Source: an uncultured Gammaproteobacteria bacterium (GTDB lineage: Bacteria > Pseudomonadota > Gammaproteobacteria > Nitrosococcales > Methylophagaceae). From it: 64,000 nucleotides of DNA. The position numbers and the translations under genes were made by a program. The stretch covers positions 1 through 64,000 of the forward strand of contig CAJQOM010000007.1 in assembly GCA_905479985.1 (NCBI GenBank), in the 5' to 3' direction. The notes below the pieces were generated by a model. The model was given only the letters and a program-made list of their open reading frames with translations. It did no database searches and was not told the origin of the DNA. Positions 29,206 through 38,749 of the stretch are shown piece after piece. Positions within the stretch are counted from its first letter, which is position 1. Each line of letters begins with the position of its first letter.

Positions 29206-30167
29206 GATTGCAATGCCTCATTAACCCTTTTGAGCCAAACTGCAGCACCCGTACCCAACCCGAGCACAATCAACGCCAATAACAAAAAGCCCCCTACATC
29301 AGCATCACTTAAAATATGTTTCGACCAAAAAGCCACCACGACCACAATGCCCGATAAACAAAGCCCAGCGAGCATAAATAAATCAGGCTTAATCTTGCGG
29401 TAAATAAAATAAAACCCACCCATCCAGATAAGCCAAGCGAAGCCAGTTGCTGAACTAACAGAATCAAATATCCCAATAAAACACAACCATGTCATCGCTA
29501 ACCCGCTCCCGACGGCAAGTAAACGCGGTGCCCAGCGTGTCTGCAACCACACCCAGCTGCGAGCGCAAACCTCCCATAGTAATAAAGCCACGGTATTTAA
29601 GGCAAACACTATCCAGAATATTAATTCTTCTGAAGAAAATAAAACACCAAACAAGCCTCTAAACGTTTGGTAATACAACACGATGGAAAGGTTAAGCAAG
29701 CTAAGCCAAACAATCCACAGCGCTGAAGAACGCGCGACAAAGGCCCATGGCAACATCAACAACGCCCAATTAAAAAATAATTGCCAAGGATCGGCGCCCG
29801 TTTGATAGGTCTGTCCGTATAACGCCATCAAAGCACCCAGAAAGAGCGTCGAAACGAATAAAGACAGCGGGCCAATTATTTTGTGATCTGAAAACTGCCA
29901 ATAAGCCATCACCCCAGCCACCATCAAAACTTCAACCATCGCAAACTTAGCGAAACGGCCCAGCTCCAACCAGTTATAAGCAACAAAGAAAATAGCTGCT
30001 ACACCGAAGGCCAACCCACCTAGCCAAAGACACAAGCTCTCAACAAACCCGCGCCAAGCTTGTCCATTCGGATAAACCTGAGCCTATATTAAAGCTTGCT
30101 GAACGTTTTCTTTGGGTAAGCGATCCTGCGCGATAAAGTCGATTATTTGATTGCGAGGTGTCGTCAT
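29202..30167 (-). pseudogene. DUF2157 membrane protein gene interrupted by an in-frame amber codon
   Basis: The frame read from ATG at 30165-30167 gives 27 codons, then TAG at 30084-30086, then continues in the same frame for 294 codons to 29202. Without the stop the product would be 322 residues with the DUF2157 layout: a short N-terminal helix region (RNQIIDFIAQDRLPKENVQQALI), the W-x-GFVESLCLWLGG lead into helix 1, then about nine membrane helices including VAYNWLELGRFAKF. The only start after the stop is a TTG at 30035 that would drop the N-terminal part and begin at helix 1. The stop may be a mutation, a sequencing error or a read-through site. Downstream genes of the operon are intact. 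Confidence 0.75.
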
Positions 30168-30179
30168 AAACTGATATTT

Positions 30180-30322
30180 CACACTATGGAATGGATTGTC
30201 TTTCTGCATTGGCTCTAATTACCTCACAATGATGACGTTTTGTTTTATTGCAATAACAAACAATATCTATAACAATTTTTACCAGTTAAAACAGTACTTT
30301 AATATAAAAGAGCTCCGACCCC
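30180..30322. repeat. Imperfect direct repeat B (copy of the VF530 start and leader)
   Basis: On the minus strand this copy has its own GAGG Shine-Dalgarno, ATG (30207-30209) and ten VF530-like codons (MQKDNPFHSV). It then runs on in frame through KYQF into the DUF2157 ATG at 30167. The reading frame from 30209 ends at the amber codon after 41 residues. Together with repeat A it brackets the three-gene cassette (27627-30179). Confidence 0.78.
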
Positions 30323-30350
30323 ATTTTTCCTAATCCCATTTCTCTGGCGA

Positions 30351-30839
30351 CTATCTTTTTGATGCGCCTAATAACAAACTCTGATCAATTGGAACGTACT
30401 TTGACGCTGAATTAATCAATGACGTCGAGGTAAATTTCGGAACACCATAGACTTCGACCGCCGCATTGAAGTCGTGCCTAATTTTATCTACCAGCAAATC
30501 AAAATCGCCATCCCCAGAAGCTAACACCACCACATCGGCATCTTTAGCGTACTCCATCGCATCAAGCGCGATACCGACATCCCAATCGCCCTTTGCTGAG
30601 CCATCAACGCGTCGGATAAAGGGCTTCAATTTAACCTCAAAGCCGATCGCTCTCAGTATATTTTGAAACTGTCTTTGTTTTTCATCATCACGATCGATGG
30701 CATAAGCAATCGCTTTGATGACCTGCCTATTTGCAGTCGCTTTCGCCCAAAACTGATTGTAATCAAAGTTCTGTCCATAAGACTGCTTTGTCGTGTAATA
30801 AATATTCTGCACATCAACGAGCACAACTAATTTTTTCAT
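30351..30839 (-). CDS. NYN domain protein, LabA/DUF88 family
   Basis: The 162-residue protein is a single PIN-like NYN domain: VVLVDVQNIYY at the start (D9, N12), KGDWDVGIALDAMEYA in the middle and VVVLASGDGDFDLLVDKI near residue 107-124. These acidic residues form the metal-binding nuclease site in the family, so it is a likely RNase. It starts 41 bases after the other NYN gene ends, so the two probably share a transcript. The codon and base composition is AT-rich like its neighbour. Confidence 0.87.
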   Translation of the reverse strand: MKKLVVLVDVQNIYYTTKQSYGQNFDYNQFWAKATANRQVIKAIAYAIDRDDEKQRQFQNILRAIGFEVKLKPFIRRVDGSAKGDWDVGIALDAMEYAKDADVVVLASGDGDFDLLVDKIRHDFNAAVEVYGVPKFTSTSLINSASKYVPIDQSLLLGASKR

Positions 30840-30880
30840 AGATTATGCCTAAAATAGTTCCAGTACTTCATTTTAATACA

Positions 30881-31561
30881 TCACCAATAACATGGTTTCA
30901 ATATTGGTTTTTTCTCAGTAGCAATCCTCGCATTAAGCTGAGAATTGAAGCATTCTTCATCGAGGATGTAAGTTCTTGTCCAATCGACATACTGACTTAG
31001 GCTTTTATTCGGTGGTCTCACCTTGCTTCCAATTTCAGGCTTTGCCCTAGGGATAATCAACCCAAGCTTGACACCCAAGGCTTCTGCATCGATCAACTGT
31101 AAAGCTGGTTTCAAATCTGAATCTGACGATACCAAAATTTGCTGATGTACCTTCGCATCTCTAGCGTCTTTATACATAGCTAAGGCTATATTGACATCAG
31201 TTTGTTTTTCTTCAAATTTCCAAATTTCTATACGGTCATCTTTGTCAATTGGGTGTTGATATCTAGGCGGATAGCCTTTTTCAACCGTGTGGTAGCCAGT
31301 AACGATCTCTATACGCTGTTGGTATATTTTTTCTAGTGCGCGGTGATACGCATTTTGTGCCGCTACCGATTCTCGCCCATGAGAAGCAAAATTAGCTTTC
31401 ACAGGCGCTGTAAAACATTTTATTTTAATGATATTCGCAGAGGGATTTTGTATTTTAGCTATCGTCTGAAACAGCTTGAAGACATCCAACCATTTATAAG
31501 GCGTATTTCTTAAACGGCCATAAAATAAATTATATCCATCTATATAAACAATCGTATCCAT
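30881..31561 (-). CDS. NYN domain protein
   Basis: The 226-residue protein has the NYN core: IVYIDGYNLFYGRL at the start (D8, N11), KQTDVNIALAMYKDA (about 139-153) and QILVSSDSDLKPAL (about 160-173). The acidic set of the presumed RNase site is present. The C-terminal 50 residues (SKVRPPNKSLSQYVDW onward) are not part of the usual domain core. AGGGAAAAG lies before the ATG. A hairpin-and-T-tract element lies only 24 bases upstream of its start. Its target is unknown; similar genes occur both in housekeeping and defence settings. Confidence 0.85.
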   Translation of the reverse strand: MDTIVYIDGYNLFYGRLRNTPYKWLDVFKLFQTIAKIQNPSANIIKIKCFTAPVKANFASHGRESVAAQNAYHRALEKIYQQRIEIVTGYHTVEKGYPPRYQHPIDKDDRIEIWKFEEKQTDVNIALAMYKDARDAKVHQQILVSSDSDLKPALQLIDAEALGVKLGLIIPRAKPEIGSKVRPPNKSLSQYVDWTRTYILDEECFNSQLNARIATEKKPILKPCYW

Positions 31562-31584
31562 ACCAGTTCTTTTCCCTAGAAATG

Positions 31585-31610
31585 AAAAAACCGCTTTTCA
31601 GCGGTTTTTT
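31585..31610. terminator. Bidirectional terminator-like hairpin in front of the NYN genes
   Basis: AAAAAACCGC pairs fully with GCGGTTTTTT around a 6-base loop. On the minus strand it ends 24 bases before the NYN ATG, so it either ends ilvD transcription, with the NYN promoter overlapping it, or works as an attenuator in the NYN leader. Confidence 0.85.
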
Positions 31611-31694
31611 CGCCTCAAATTAAACATTAATTTAATAATGCTAAGAAGAGGTGAGTAGTGGTTTTATTATAATTACCTTTTGGTAACTTTGTAA

Positions 31695-31719
31695 ACAAAA
31701 AAATACCTTTAAGGTATTT
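31695..31719 (-). terminator. Terminator-like hairpin after ilvD
   Basis: AAATACCTT pairs with AAGGTATTT and is followed on the minus strand by a run of T. Two further inverted repeats lie nearby: TTACC/GGTAA at about 31670-31684 and CCTTGTTT/AAACAAGG at 31764-31783. The 287 bases between ilvD and the NYN gene hold only these hairpins; no gene was seen. Confidence 0.7.
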
Positions 31720-31848
31720 AAGTAAATTAGAAATAAATTCATCTCATCATTCCATTTTATCTTCCTTGTTTCTATAAACAAGGCCTATTTTTTATGAAAA
31801 AACTGTAATACTCTTCTTCGTTCAAAACCTCATTGCTCCAAATCTAGC

Positions 31849-33705
31849 TTATCCTTTTTTCAACTGCTCCAAATCCCGAACAGCCCCTTTTGAAGCTGAC
31901 GTCGTCAATGCCGCATAAGCCTGCAATGCCAAGCTGACTTTACGTTCTCGGCCAACAGTAGGCTGCCATGCATCGTCGCCTTTGGCTTCCATTGCTACCC
32001 GACGTTCTGCTAATACTTCATCAGAAACATCCACTTTAATAATCCGGTTTGGAATATCAATCACGATGGTGTCGCCTTGCTCAACCAAGCCAATTGTGCC
32101 GCCTTCCGCTGCTTCTGGTGAGGCATGGCCGATGGATAAGCCTGACGTACCGCCTGAGAAGCGTCCATCGGTTAATAAGGCACACGCTTTGCCTAGGCCT
32201 TTTGATTTTAGGTAACTGGTTGGATACAACATTTCTTGCATACCCGGGCCGCCTTTCGGGCCTTCGTAGCGAATGAGGACCACATCACCTTCAACAATTT
32301 GCTCTGTCAAAATGGCAGTTACGGCAGCATCTTGTGATTCAAAAATACGTGCTGGCCCAGTAAACTTTAAGTTGTCATCATCGACACCGGCTGTTTTAAC
32401 AATACACCCTTCTTCGGCCAAATTACCAAATAACACGGCGAGTCCACCATCTTGGCTATAGGCATGTTCGATATTACGGATACAGCCACCTTCGCGATCT
32501 AAATCAAGTTCAGGCCAACGCGTTGATTGGCTAAAGGCCGTTTGGGTTGGAATACCGGCTGGCCCTGCTGAATAGCGTAGATGCGCGACGTCACTATCAC
32601 TGCGTTTGACATCCCATTCTGCCAATGCCGCTGCCATACTTTCACTATGCACAGTCGGAATATCGGTATGTAGCAATCCCCCTGCCGCCAATTCACCCAA
32701 AATAGACATCACACCCCCTGCACGATGGACATCTTCCATATGGTATTCCGGTGTTGCCGGTGCGACCTTACACAGGTTGGGGATCTTACGAGACATTCGG
32801 TCAATATCCGCCATCTTAAAGTCCACTTCGCCCTCATGGGCTGCCGCCAATAAATGTAAAACAGTATTGGTTGAACCACCCATTGCAACATCTAAGGCAA
32901 TGGCATTTTCAAAGGCCTGCTTATTGGCAATCGAACGCGGTAACACGCTGTAATCATCTTGCTCATAATGCTGTTTGGTAATTTTAACGATTTGACGGCC
33001 GGCTTCTAAGAACAATTCTTCACGATCAGAATGGGTCGCTAATAAAGAACCATTACCCGGTAAAGACAAACCCAATGCTTCTGTTAAGCAGTTCATTGAG
33101 TTCGCCGTAAACATGCCCGAACACGAGCCACAGGTTGGGCAAGCTGAACGCTCAACTTCTAAGACATCTTCATCGCTCACCGCATCATCAGCGGCTTGCA
33201 CCATGGCATCGACTAAATCAAGCTTAACGTCTTTACCCGCAAGTTTCGTTTTACCGGCTTCCATTGGGCCGCCAGACACAAAGATAACCGGAATATTAAG
33301 GCGTAACGCCGCCATCAACATGCCCGGTGTGATTTTGTCACAGTTGGAAATACATACAATCGCATCAGCACAATGGGCATTGACCATGTATTCAACCGAA
33401 TCGGCGATGATGTCTCGTGATGGCAAGCTGTACAACATGCCGTCATGGCCCATCGCGATACCGTCATCAACGGCAATCGTATTAAACTCTTTCGCCACGC
33501 CGCCGGCACGTTCAATTTCGCGCGCAACCAGCTGACCCAAGTCTTTTAAATGCACATGGCCGGGGACAAACTGAGTAAACGAATTCGAAATCGCAATAAT
33601 CGGTTTACTAAAGTCATCGTCCTTCATCCCTGTCGCGCGCCAAAGCGCACGTGCGCCTGCCATATTGCGACCGGCGGTTGTTGTTCTAGAACGATATTCT
33701 GGCAT
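31849..33705 (-). CDS. ilvD: Dihydroxy-acid dehydratase IlvD
   Basis: IlvD removes water from dihydroxy acids to give the keto acids of valine and isoleucine, using an iron-sulfur cluster and magnesium. The 618-residue protein has cluster cysteines C122 ([13 protein letters not shown]) and C195 ([11 protein letters not shown]), the start [14 protein letters not shown], and the [16 protein letters not shown] segment near the end. The length is the same as E. coli IlvD (616). It is alone here and divergent from argA. It works with ilvE at 10219 in the same pathway. Confidence 0.98.
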   Translation of the reverse strand: MPEYRSRTTTAGRNMAGARALWRATGMKDDDFSKPIIAISNSFTQFVPGHVHLKDLGQLVAREIERAGGVAKEFNTIAVDDGIAMGHDGMLYSLPSRDIIADSVEYMVNAHCADAIVCISNCDKITPGMLMAALRLNIPVIFVSGGPMEAGKTKLAGKDVKLDLVDAMVQAADDAVSDEDVLEVERSACPTCGSCSGMFTANSMNCLTEALGLSLPGNGSLLATHSDREELFLEAGRQIVKITKQHYEQDDYSVLPRSIANKQAFENAIALDVAMGGSTNTVLHLLAAAHEGEVDFKMADIDRMSRKIPNLCKVAPATPEYHMEDVHRAGGVMSILGELAAGGLLHTDIPTVHSESMAAALAEWDVKRSDSDVAHLRYSAGPAGIPTQTAFSQSTRWPELDLDREGGCIRNIEHAYSQDGGLAVLFGNLAEEGCIVKTAGVDDDNLKFTGPARIFESQDAAVTAILTEQIVEGDVVLIRYEGPKGGPGMQEMLYPTSYLKSKGLGKACALLTDGRFSGGTSGLSIGHASPEAAEGGTIGLVEQGDTIVIDIPNRIIKVDVSDEVLAERRVAMEAKGDDAWQPTVGRERKVSLALQAYAALTTSASKGAVRDLEQLKKG

Positions 33706-33823
33706 GTTAATTCCCCAAACTAATTCAATTAAGGCCGAATGAACTTAAAATCGACCGTGTTTCATCTCACAAATTTTACACGCAACTTTGCAACCTTGCT
33801 TAGACTACGATAAAAAGAGTGCT

Positions 33824-35140
33824 ATGACAGACAAGATAGAAGCACTTTCTACTGCACAATCAACGACAACCACGAGCTGGTTTCGTAGTGCTGCGCCCTA
33901 TATTCATGCCCACCGTGGTGCCACATTTGTGGTCGCGATTGATGGCAAAGCCGTTGCCTCAGACAACTTCGATAATCTGATTCATGATCTCGCTTTATTA
34001 AATAGCTTGGGCATTCGTCTGGTGATTGCCTATGGCGCACGACATCAAATCGAGCAACAATGCCAGCAACAAAACATTCCCGTGCAATATCATCAAGGCT
34101 TAAGAGTCACTGATACCGCCAGCTTAGATGTCGCCAAAGCCATTATCGGACAGTTACGCCTTGAGTTCGAAGCCAAGCTGTCTTTCAGTTTGCCGCATAC
34201 GCCAATGGCAGATGCGCAAATTCGGTGTAGCAGCGGCAATTTTGTCACCGCACAACCTGTCGGCATAAAAGACGGCGTTGATCTCGGTCATACCGGCAAA
34301 GTCCGTCGTATTGATACTGATGCCATTGAACAACAACTCAACTTAAATAATATCGTCTTGCTACCACCGTTAGGTTACTCCCCAACCGGCGAAGTCTTTA
34401 ACCTTTCTGCCGAAGCAGTCGCTACAGCCTGCGCAAGTGCATTAAAAGCCGACAAGTTGATCTTGATTGGTGATGACTACCCGGACTTGCCAAAAGAAAT
34501 GACCTTAATTCAAGCCGAAGACACAGTCGAAGAACAAGGCAATATCGCAAACCATGCCTTGGCAGCCGCTGTCGACGCCTGCCAAGCTGGTGTCCAACGG
34601 GTGCACTTGCTTGACCGTGCGCAAGATGATGCCTTGTTACAAGAATTATTTAGCCGTGATGGTGCTGGCATTATGATCAGCGCTAGGGCCTTCGAAAATA
34701 CCCGCATTGCCAAAATTGACGATGTCGGCGGCATTTTAGAACTCATCCAGCCGTTAGAAGACAGTGGCATTCTCGTCAAACGGTCGAGAGAAGATTTAGA
34801 GATTCATATTGATAGTTTTGTTGTCATGGAACGTGACGGCGCCGTGTTGGCGTGTGCGGCACTTCATGCCTACCCAGAAAACCAAATCGGCGAATTAGCC
34901 TGCTTAGCCGTGTCTGATAATTACCGTGGCTTTGGCCGGGGTGAGCAGTTACTCACTGCAATCGAACACCAGGCAAGGAAACACAAACTCAAAACACTGT
35001 ATGTACTCACAACACAAACCGCACATTGGTTTTTAGAACAAGGGTTTACCGCCGCAGAGATTGCTGATTTACCGGTCGAAAAACAAAGCCTTTATAACTA
35101 TCAACGTAATGCCAAAGTCTTTAAAAAAGACATGCCTTAA
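33824..35140 (+). CDS. argA: N-acetylglutamate synthase ArgA
   Basis: ArgA makes N-acetylglutamate from glutamate and acetyl-CoA, the first step of arginine synthesis. The 438-residue protein has an amino-acid-kinase-like N-terminal domain ([30 protein letters not shown]) that binds arginine as inhibitor in the family. The GNAT acetyltransferase domain (about 300-438) has [20 protein letters not shown] for acetyl-CoA. I use the ATG at 33824, with AAAGAG upstream, rather than an in-frame TTG at 33788. Its stop overlaps that of rppH by 3 bases, convergently. Confidence 0.95.
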   Translation: MTDKIEALSTAQSTTTTSWFRSAAPYIHAHRGATFVVAIDGKAVASDNFDNLIHDLALLNSLGIRLVIAYGARHQIEQQCQQQNIPVQYHQGLRVTDTASLDVAKAIIGQLRLEFEAKLSFSLPHTPMADAQIRCSSGNFVTAQPVGIKDGVDLGHTGKVRRIDTDAIEQQLNLNNIVLLPPLGYSPTGEVFNLSAEAVATACASALKADKLILIGDDYPDLPKEMTLIQAEDTVEEQGNIANHALAAAVDACQAGVQRVHLLDRAQDDALLQELFSRDGAGIMISARAFENTRIAKIDDVGGILELIQPLEDSGILVKRSREDLEIHIDSFVVMERDGAVLACAALHAYPENQIGELACLAVSDNYRGFGRGEQLLTAIEHQARKHKLKTLYVLTTQTAHWFLEQGFTAAEIADLPVEKQSLYNYQRNAKVFKKDMP

Positions 35141-35646
35141 CGTTTCGTTTTTTGATCAACCCGTTTCTTATATTCAGGGAACAACAACGGCGCGAGTTCA
35201 TGCAGCGCTTTTTCATAAACCCGACGTTTGAAAAATACAATTTCTTTGGTCGGCGTCCAATAATCAACCCAACGCCAATCATCAAACTCGGGTTTTTCAT
35301 ATTGGTCTAATTTGACGTCTTCTTCTTTGCCAATGAAACGCAGCAAAAACCAACGCTGTTTTTGACCAATGCAAAGCGGTTTATTGCCATAACGCAAATA
35401 GCATTTAGGCAAACGATAACGCAACCAACCACTGGTTTTGCCAATAATCTCAACATGCTGTTCTTCTAAGCCCACCTCTTCCATCAGCTCACGGAACACT
35501 GCCTGCTCAGGTGTCTCATCAGATTTAATGCCGCCCTGCGGAAACTGCCAAGAATCATGGCGCGCACGCTGTGCCCACAACACTTGGTTGTGCTCATTGC
35601 ATAGAATGATGCCTACATTCGCTCTAAAGCCATCTTTATCAATCAC
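35137..35646 (-). CDS. rppH: RNA pyrophosphohydrolase RppH (NudH)
   Basis: RppH removes pyrophosphate from the 5' triphosphate end of mRNA and so opens the way for RNase E decay. The 169-residue product has the Nudix box at 38-60 ([20 protein letters not shown] then VGL). It also has the N-terminal [17 protein letters not shown] and the [19 protein letters not shown] segment typical of NudH. The length is normal. It is convergent with argA. Confidence 0.96.
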   Translation of the reverse strand: MIDKDGFRANVGIILCNEHNQVLWAQRARHDSWQFPQGGIKSDETPEQAVFRELMEEVGLEEQHVEIIGKTSGWLRYRLPKCYLRYGNKPLCIGQKQRWFLLRFIGKEEDVKLDQYEKPEFDDWRWVDYWTPTKEIVFFKRRVYEKALHELAPLLFPEYKKRVDQKTKR

Positions 35647-35792
35647 TAGCCTAGTCTCTTGTTATCAACCAACATCTCGCTGATAACGTCTATTCTTCAA
35701 TATTGCCTAGATTAGACAAACAACTCCCTGTATGCAAACCATTTTGGCATACAATATGGCCTTTCTAATCCATTCTTAAAAAGACCAACACC

Positions 35793-36446
35793 ATGGCTTT
35801 AGCAATCTTTGACTTAGACAATACCCTCTTAGGCGGTGATAGTGACTACCTCTGGGGAGAATATTTAGTTGAAAACCAACACGTCGACGGCCTGAATTTT
35901 CAACAGGCAAACCAAGGTTTTTATGATCAGTATGTCGCCGGTACCATGGATATTTTTGAGTTTCTGGCCTTCCAGCTAAAGCCCTTAGCGGATAATGACA
36001 TCAGTGTGCTAGAACAATGGCGAGCAGATTATCTCAAGCAAAAAATTGATCCCATCCTGTTACCTGCAGCACACAAACTGATCGAAAAGCACATTCAACA
36101 GAACGACACGCTATTAATTATCACGGCCACCAACCGGTTTATCACTGCCCCTATTGCCGACAAACTCGCGATACCTAACCTGATCGCCACTGAACCAGAA
36201 ATGGTAGATGGCCAATACACCGGTGCAGTCGCAGGCACACCGTCATTCCAACAAGGTAAAGTCACTCGGTTAAATGCCTGGCTTGCTGAAAACCAACACT
36301 CACTCGAAGGCAGTTATTTCTACAGCGACTCTCATAATGATTTGCCTCTGCTCGACTTGGTCACCCACCCGATAGCTGTTGACCCCGATCCACAATTAAC
36401 GACAGCCGCAAAGCACAATAATTGGCCGATCATCAGTCTAAGATAA
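35793..36446 (+). CDS. HAD-superfamily IB hydrolase (SerB-like)
   Basis: The 217-residue protein has the HAD nucleophile motif FDLDNTLLGGDS (D7, D9), motif II in LLIITATNRF (about 108-117) with a helical cap between, and motif III/IV in GSYFYSDSHNDLPLL (about 175-189). The pattern fits the HAD-IB family (TIGR01490-type) close to phosphoserine phosphatase. In Pseudomonas relatives a similar protein works in histidine synthesis, so the exact substrate is open. The gene stands alone, with a short AAAAAGA before the ATG. Confidence 0.85.
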   Translation: MALAIFDLDNTLLGGDSDYLWGEYLVENQHVDGLNFQQANQGFYDQYVAGTMDIFEFLAFQLKPLADNDISVLEQWRADYLKQKIDPILLPAAHKLIEKHIQQNDTLLIITATNRFITAPIADKLAIPNLIATEPEMVDGQYTGAVAGTPSFQQGKVTRLNAWLAENQHSLEGSYFYSDSHNDLPLLDLVTHPIAVDPDPQLTTAAKHNNWPIISLR

Positions 36447-36453
36447 GTCGCTG

Positions 36454-37137
36454 TTATAGCTCAATCAAATGATCAGGAAGCTCATTGTCATTTTGACTTG
36501 TCGCCGGGAAATGCGCGATGAGTAACGCACCACAGGCTTCGATCGCTTCGTCATAGCCCAGGTATATTTGGTCGTCTTTTACCCGCGCAACAAAATTGGC
36601 CACAATCTGTTGCCATTGTTCATCATTCGGCCCTGCTATTCCCTCACCGATGGCTTGGTCAGTCATAATTTCAACATAACGTTCGGCTTCAGAAACAAAA
36701 AATAATACGCCCGTACGATCTTTAGTCAGATGCAAGCCTTCAATGAAAAACAATTCATGACCATGACGTCTCGCCCGCTGATGACGAACAGACTCTGGCA
36801 CCAAAGCCATTTTTATCCGCGGAATCTGCACTAAAACAGCCACCAGAACAAACAAAATTATTTGTAATATAAAAAAGCCATAAGGCACGCCATGATTAAG
36901 AACACCATCATTCCATGCATTAAAGTTTGTCACTATTTGCTGCCAAACACTATCTGGCAAAAATCCAATCAATAGCGGCAAAGCCAACGCGCTCAAAGCA
37001 GCAAAAAGTAATGGGATATAAAAATAGTCATCGCTTTTTTTACAGATAATCGTCACTAACTCAGCCGAGGTCTGCGCTTCGATGTCTCTAATTCGGCTAT
37101 TTAAAGCCTGTTTTTGTTGATGGCTTAATATCGACAT
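36454..37137 (-). CDS. TPM domain membrane protein
   Basis: The 227-residue product has an N-terminal TPM-like start (IRDIEAQTSAELVTIICKKSDD) and two membrane helices (about 41-61 and 85-106). The main TPM domain (about 118-210) contains FFIEGLHLTKDRTGVLFFVSEAERYVEI. TPM domains are phosphatase-like folds found in photosystem repair and membrane proteins; activity in bacteria is uncertain. It follows the other TPM gene with no gap, and both follow lemA, a conserved trio. Confidence 0.83.
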   Translation of the reverse strand: MSILSHQQKQALNSRIRDIEAQTSAELVTIICKKSDDYFYIPLLFAALSALALPLLIGFLPDSVWQQIVTNFNAWNDGVLNHGVPYGFFILQIILFVLVAVLVQIPRIKMALVPESVRHQRARRHGHELFFIEGLHLTKDRTGVLFFVSEAERYVEIMTDQAIGEGIAGPNDEQWQQIVANFVARVKDDQIYLGYDEAIEACGALLIAHFPATSQNDNELPDHLIEL

Positions 37138-37983
37138 TTACCAACCTCCCGAGGCACCGCCGCCACCAAATGAACCACCACCGCCGCTAAACCCGCCGCC
37201 CATACGACCAGAACCACTGCTTCGGCCACCATAGCCGCCCATTCCGCCACCACTCATTGTCGAGAGCATCACAAACCCGAGCACCAAAGCAAAGCCAAAA
37301 CCAATCAACAAAGACTGGCTGACAAAATAGGCCAGAATCCCTGCCCCCGCCACAATACCTATTCGCGCCGGTTTAGTCTTAACCAGTCCACGTAAAAGGT
37401 TGCCCGCAAATAGCGCGGCAAATAAGGCAAGATTAAATACCCCCGCAATATCTATTTCTGCCGATTTCCGCTGTCGTAATGCCTCAGGAATCGGCTCTTC
37501 TTTCAATGCAGAAATCAACAACTCGCTGGCTTCAATAATCCCTTCAGCATATTGCCCTTGTTTAAATTTTGGCCGCATCACTTGATGGATAATATTAGAC
37601 GCCAAGGCATCCGTTACCAGTCCTTCTAAACCATACCCCACCTCAATACGAATCTGGCGCTCCTGCTGCGCTACAATCAATAACAAACCATTATTATGGG
37701 CTTGTTGGCCAATGCCCCAATGCCGACCCAATTGATAGCCGTAATCCGAAATGTCATACCCATCGAGATTTGGCAACGTCACCACAACATATTGATGCGT
37801 GGTTTCCTGTTCAAGCTGTGCAGACATCTCAGTCAGTTGTTCACGTACAGCAGGACTTAATAACACCGCATTATCAACCACCCGCCCCGTCAAAGCCGGA
37901 AAGTCAGGTGCCGCCATTAACAGGCTAGACCAGCATAATAAAGTGCAATAAAGTCCTAGCCTAACCGGCCAAAGCAAGCGCAT
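37138..37983 (-). CDS. TPM domain protein (YgcG-like)
   Basis: The 281-residue protein has a signal peptide (cut near MAA, about residue 25). A TPM domain (about 27-165) follows with VVVTLPNLDGYDISDYG and GQQAHNNGLLLIVAQQERQIRIEVGYGLEG. Two membrane helices (about 176-245) and a glycine-serine tail (GGGMGGYGGRSSGSGRMGGG) follow. This is the YgcG/YdjH-type layout, linked with LemA. It lies 10 bases after lemA and abuts the next TPM gene. The glycine tail is normal for the family. Confidence 0.87.
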   Translation of the reverse strand: MRLLWPVRLGLYCTLLCWSSLLMAAPDFPALTGRVVDNAVLLSPAVREQLTEMSAQLEQETTHQYVVVTLPNLDGYDISDYGYQLGRHWGIGQQAHNNGLLLIVAQQERQIRIEVGYGLEGLVTDALASNIIHQVMRPKFKQGQYAEGIIEASELLISALKEEPIPEALRQRKSAEIDIAGVFNLALFAALFAGNLLRGLVKTKPARIGIVAGAGILAYFVSQSLLIGFGFALVLGFVMLSTMSGGGMGGYGGRSSGSGRMGGGFSGGGGSFGGGGASGGW

Positions 37984-37993
37984 CGCTTAATGC

Positions 37994-38587
37994 CTAAAAG
38001 TTAACAGTGGGTACTTGCTGTAATTCTTCGCTCACGCTAAAGGTTTCTTTTGCTTCAACATCGGCATAAAGAAACTGATGCCACCACCGGCCAGGAATCG
38101 TGCGCAGTTCTGTATTCAACATTTTGACGGCTTCAATATAATCTCGCCGCGCGACAGCAATGCGATTTTCCGTTCCTTCAAGCTGAGATTGTAATTGCTG
38201 AAAATTCGTACTCGCCTTCAAATCAGGGTAACGCTCTACCGTCACCAATAAACGCGATAAGGCTGAACTCAGTTCACCTTGTGCCGCTTGAAATTGTTTG
38301 AAGGCACCCGGATTACTTAAAATATCTTTTGGCAATTCGACTTTTGATACGGCTGAACGGGCTTCCACTACGGCGGTCAACACTTCGCGCTCGTGCTTAG
38401 CGTAGCCTTTCACCACATTGACCAAATTCGGAATCAACTCTGCACGACGCTGATATTGATTCATCACTTGCGACCACGTTGCTGACACTTGTTCATCATA
38501 ACTTGGAATACTATTCACACCACAGCCTGATAATGAGGTGAGGACGATCAAAAACGCACTTATTCTAACCAAGAATCTCATGTTCAT
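37994..38587 (-). CDS. lemA: LemA family lipoprotein
   Basis: Starting at the ATG after AAAGGAG the product has 197 residues, a lipobox LSGC with the lipidated cysteine at residue 22, and the LemA helical core. That core has YQRRAELIPNLVNVVKGYAKHE, LLVTVERYPDLKASTNF and ENRIAVARRDYIEAVKMLN. A longer frame to 38677 would put 30 residues before the signal peptide and is unlikely. LemA proteins are membrane-surface helical bundles of unknown role, often next to TPM proteins as here. Confidence 0.92.
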   Translation of the reverse strand: MNMRFLVRISAFLIVLTSLSGCGVNSIPSYDEQVSATWSQVMNQYQRRAELIPNLVNVVKGYAKHEREVLTAVVEARSAVSKVELPKDILSNPGAFKQFQAAQGELSSALSRLLVTVERYPDLKASTNFQQLQSQLEGTENRIAVARRDYIEAVKMLNTELRTIPGRWWHQFLYADVEAKETFSVSEELQQVPTVNF

Positions 38588-38749
38588 TTTCACTCCTTTA
38601 ATGTAGTCAACCTGCTTAAAATCATACCCAATCTGCATCAAAATGAACACACAGTCCAGAATACGCTGGCCGAACAAGATTAATTAATAGAGCCAGCCTG
38701 TAATAATTGATACAATCCTTCGTTTTATCATATTCATCAGGCCACTAGT

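Noticed and set aside
33788-33823. Upstream TTG start for argA
   Set aside because: It adds 12 residues without any conserved feature, and the ATG at 33824 has a better ribosome site.
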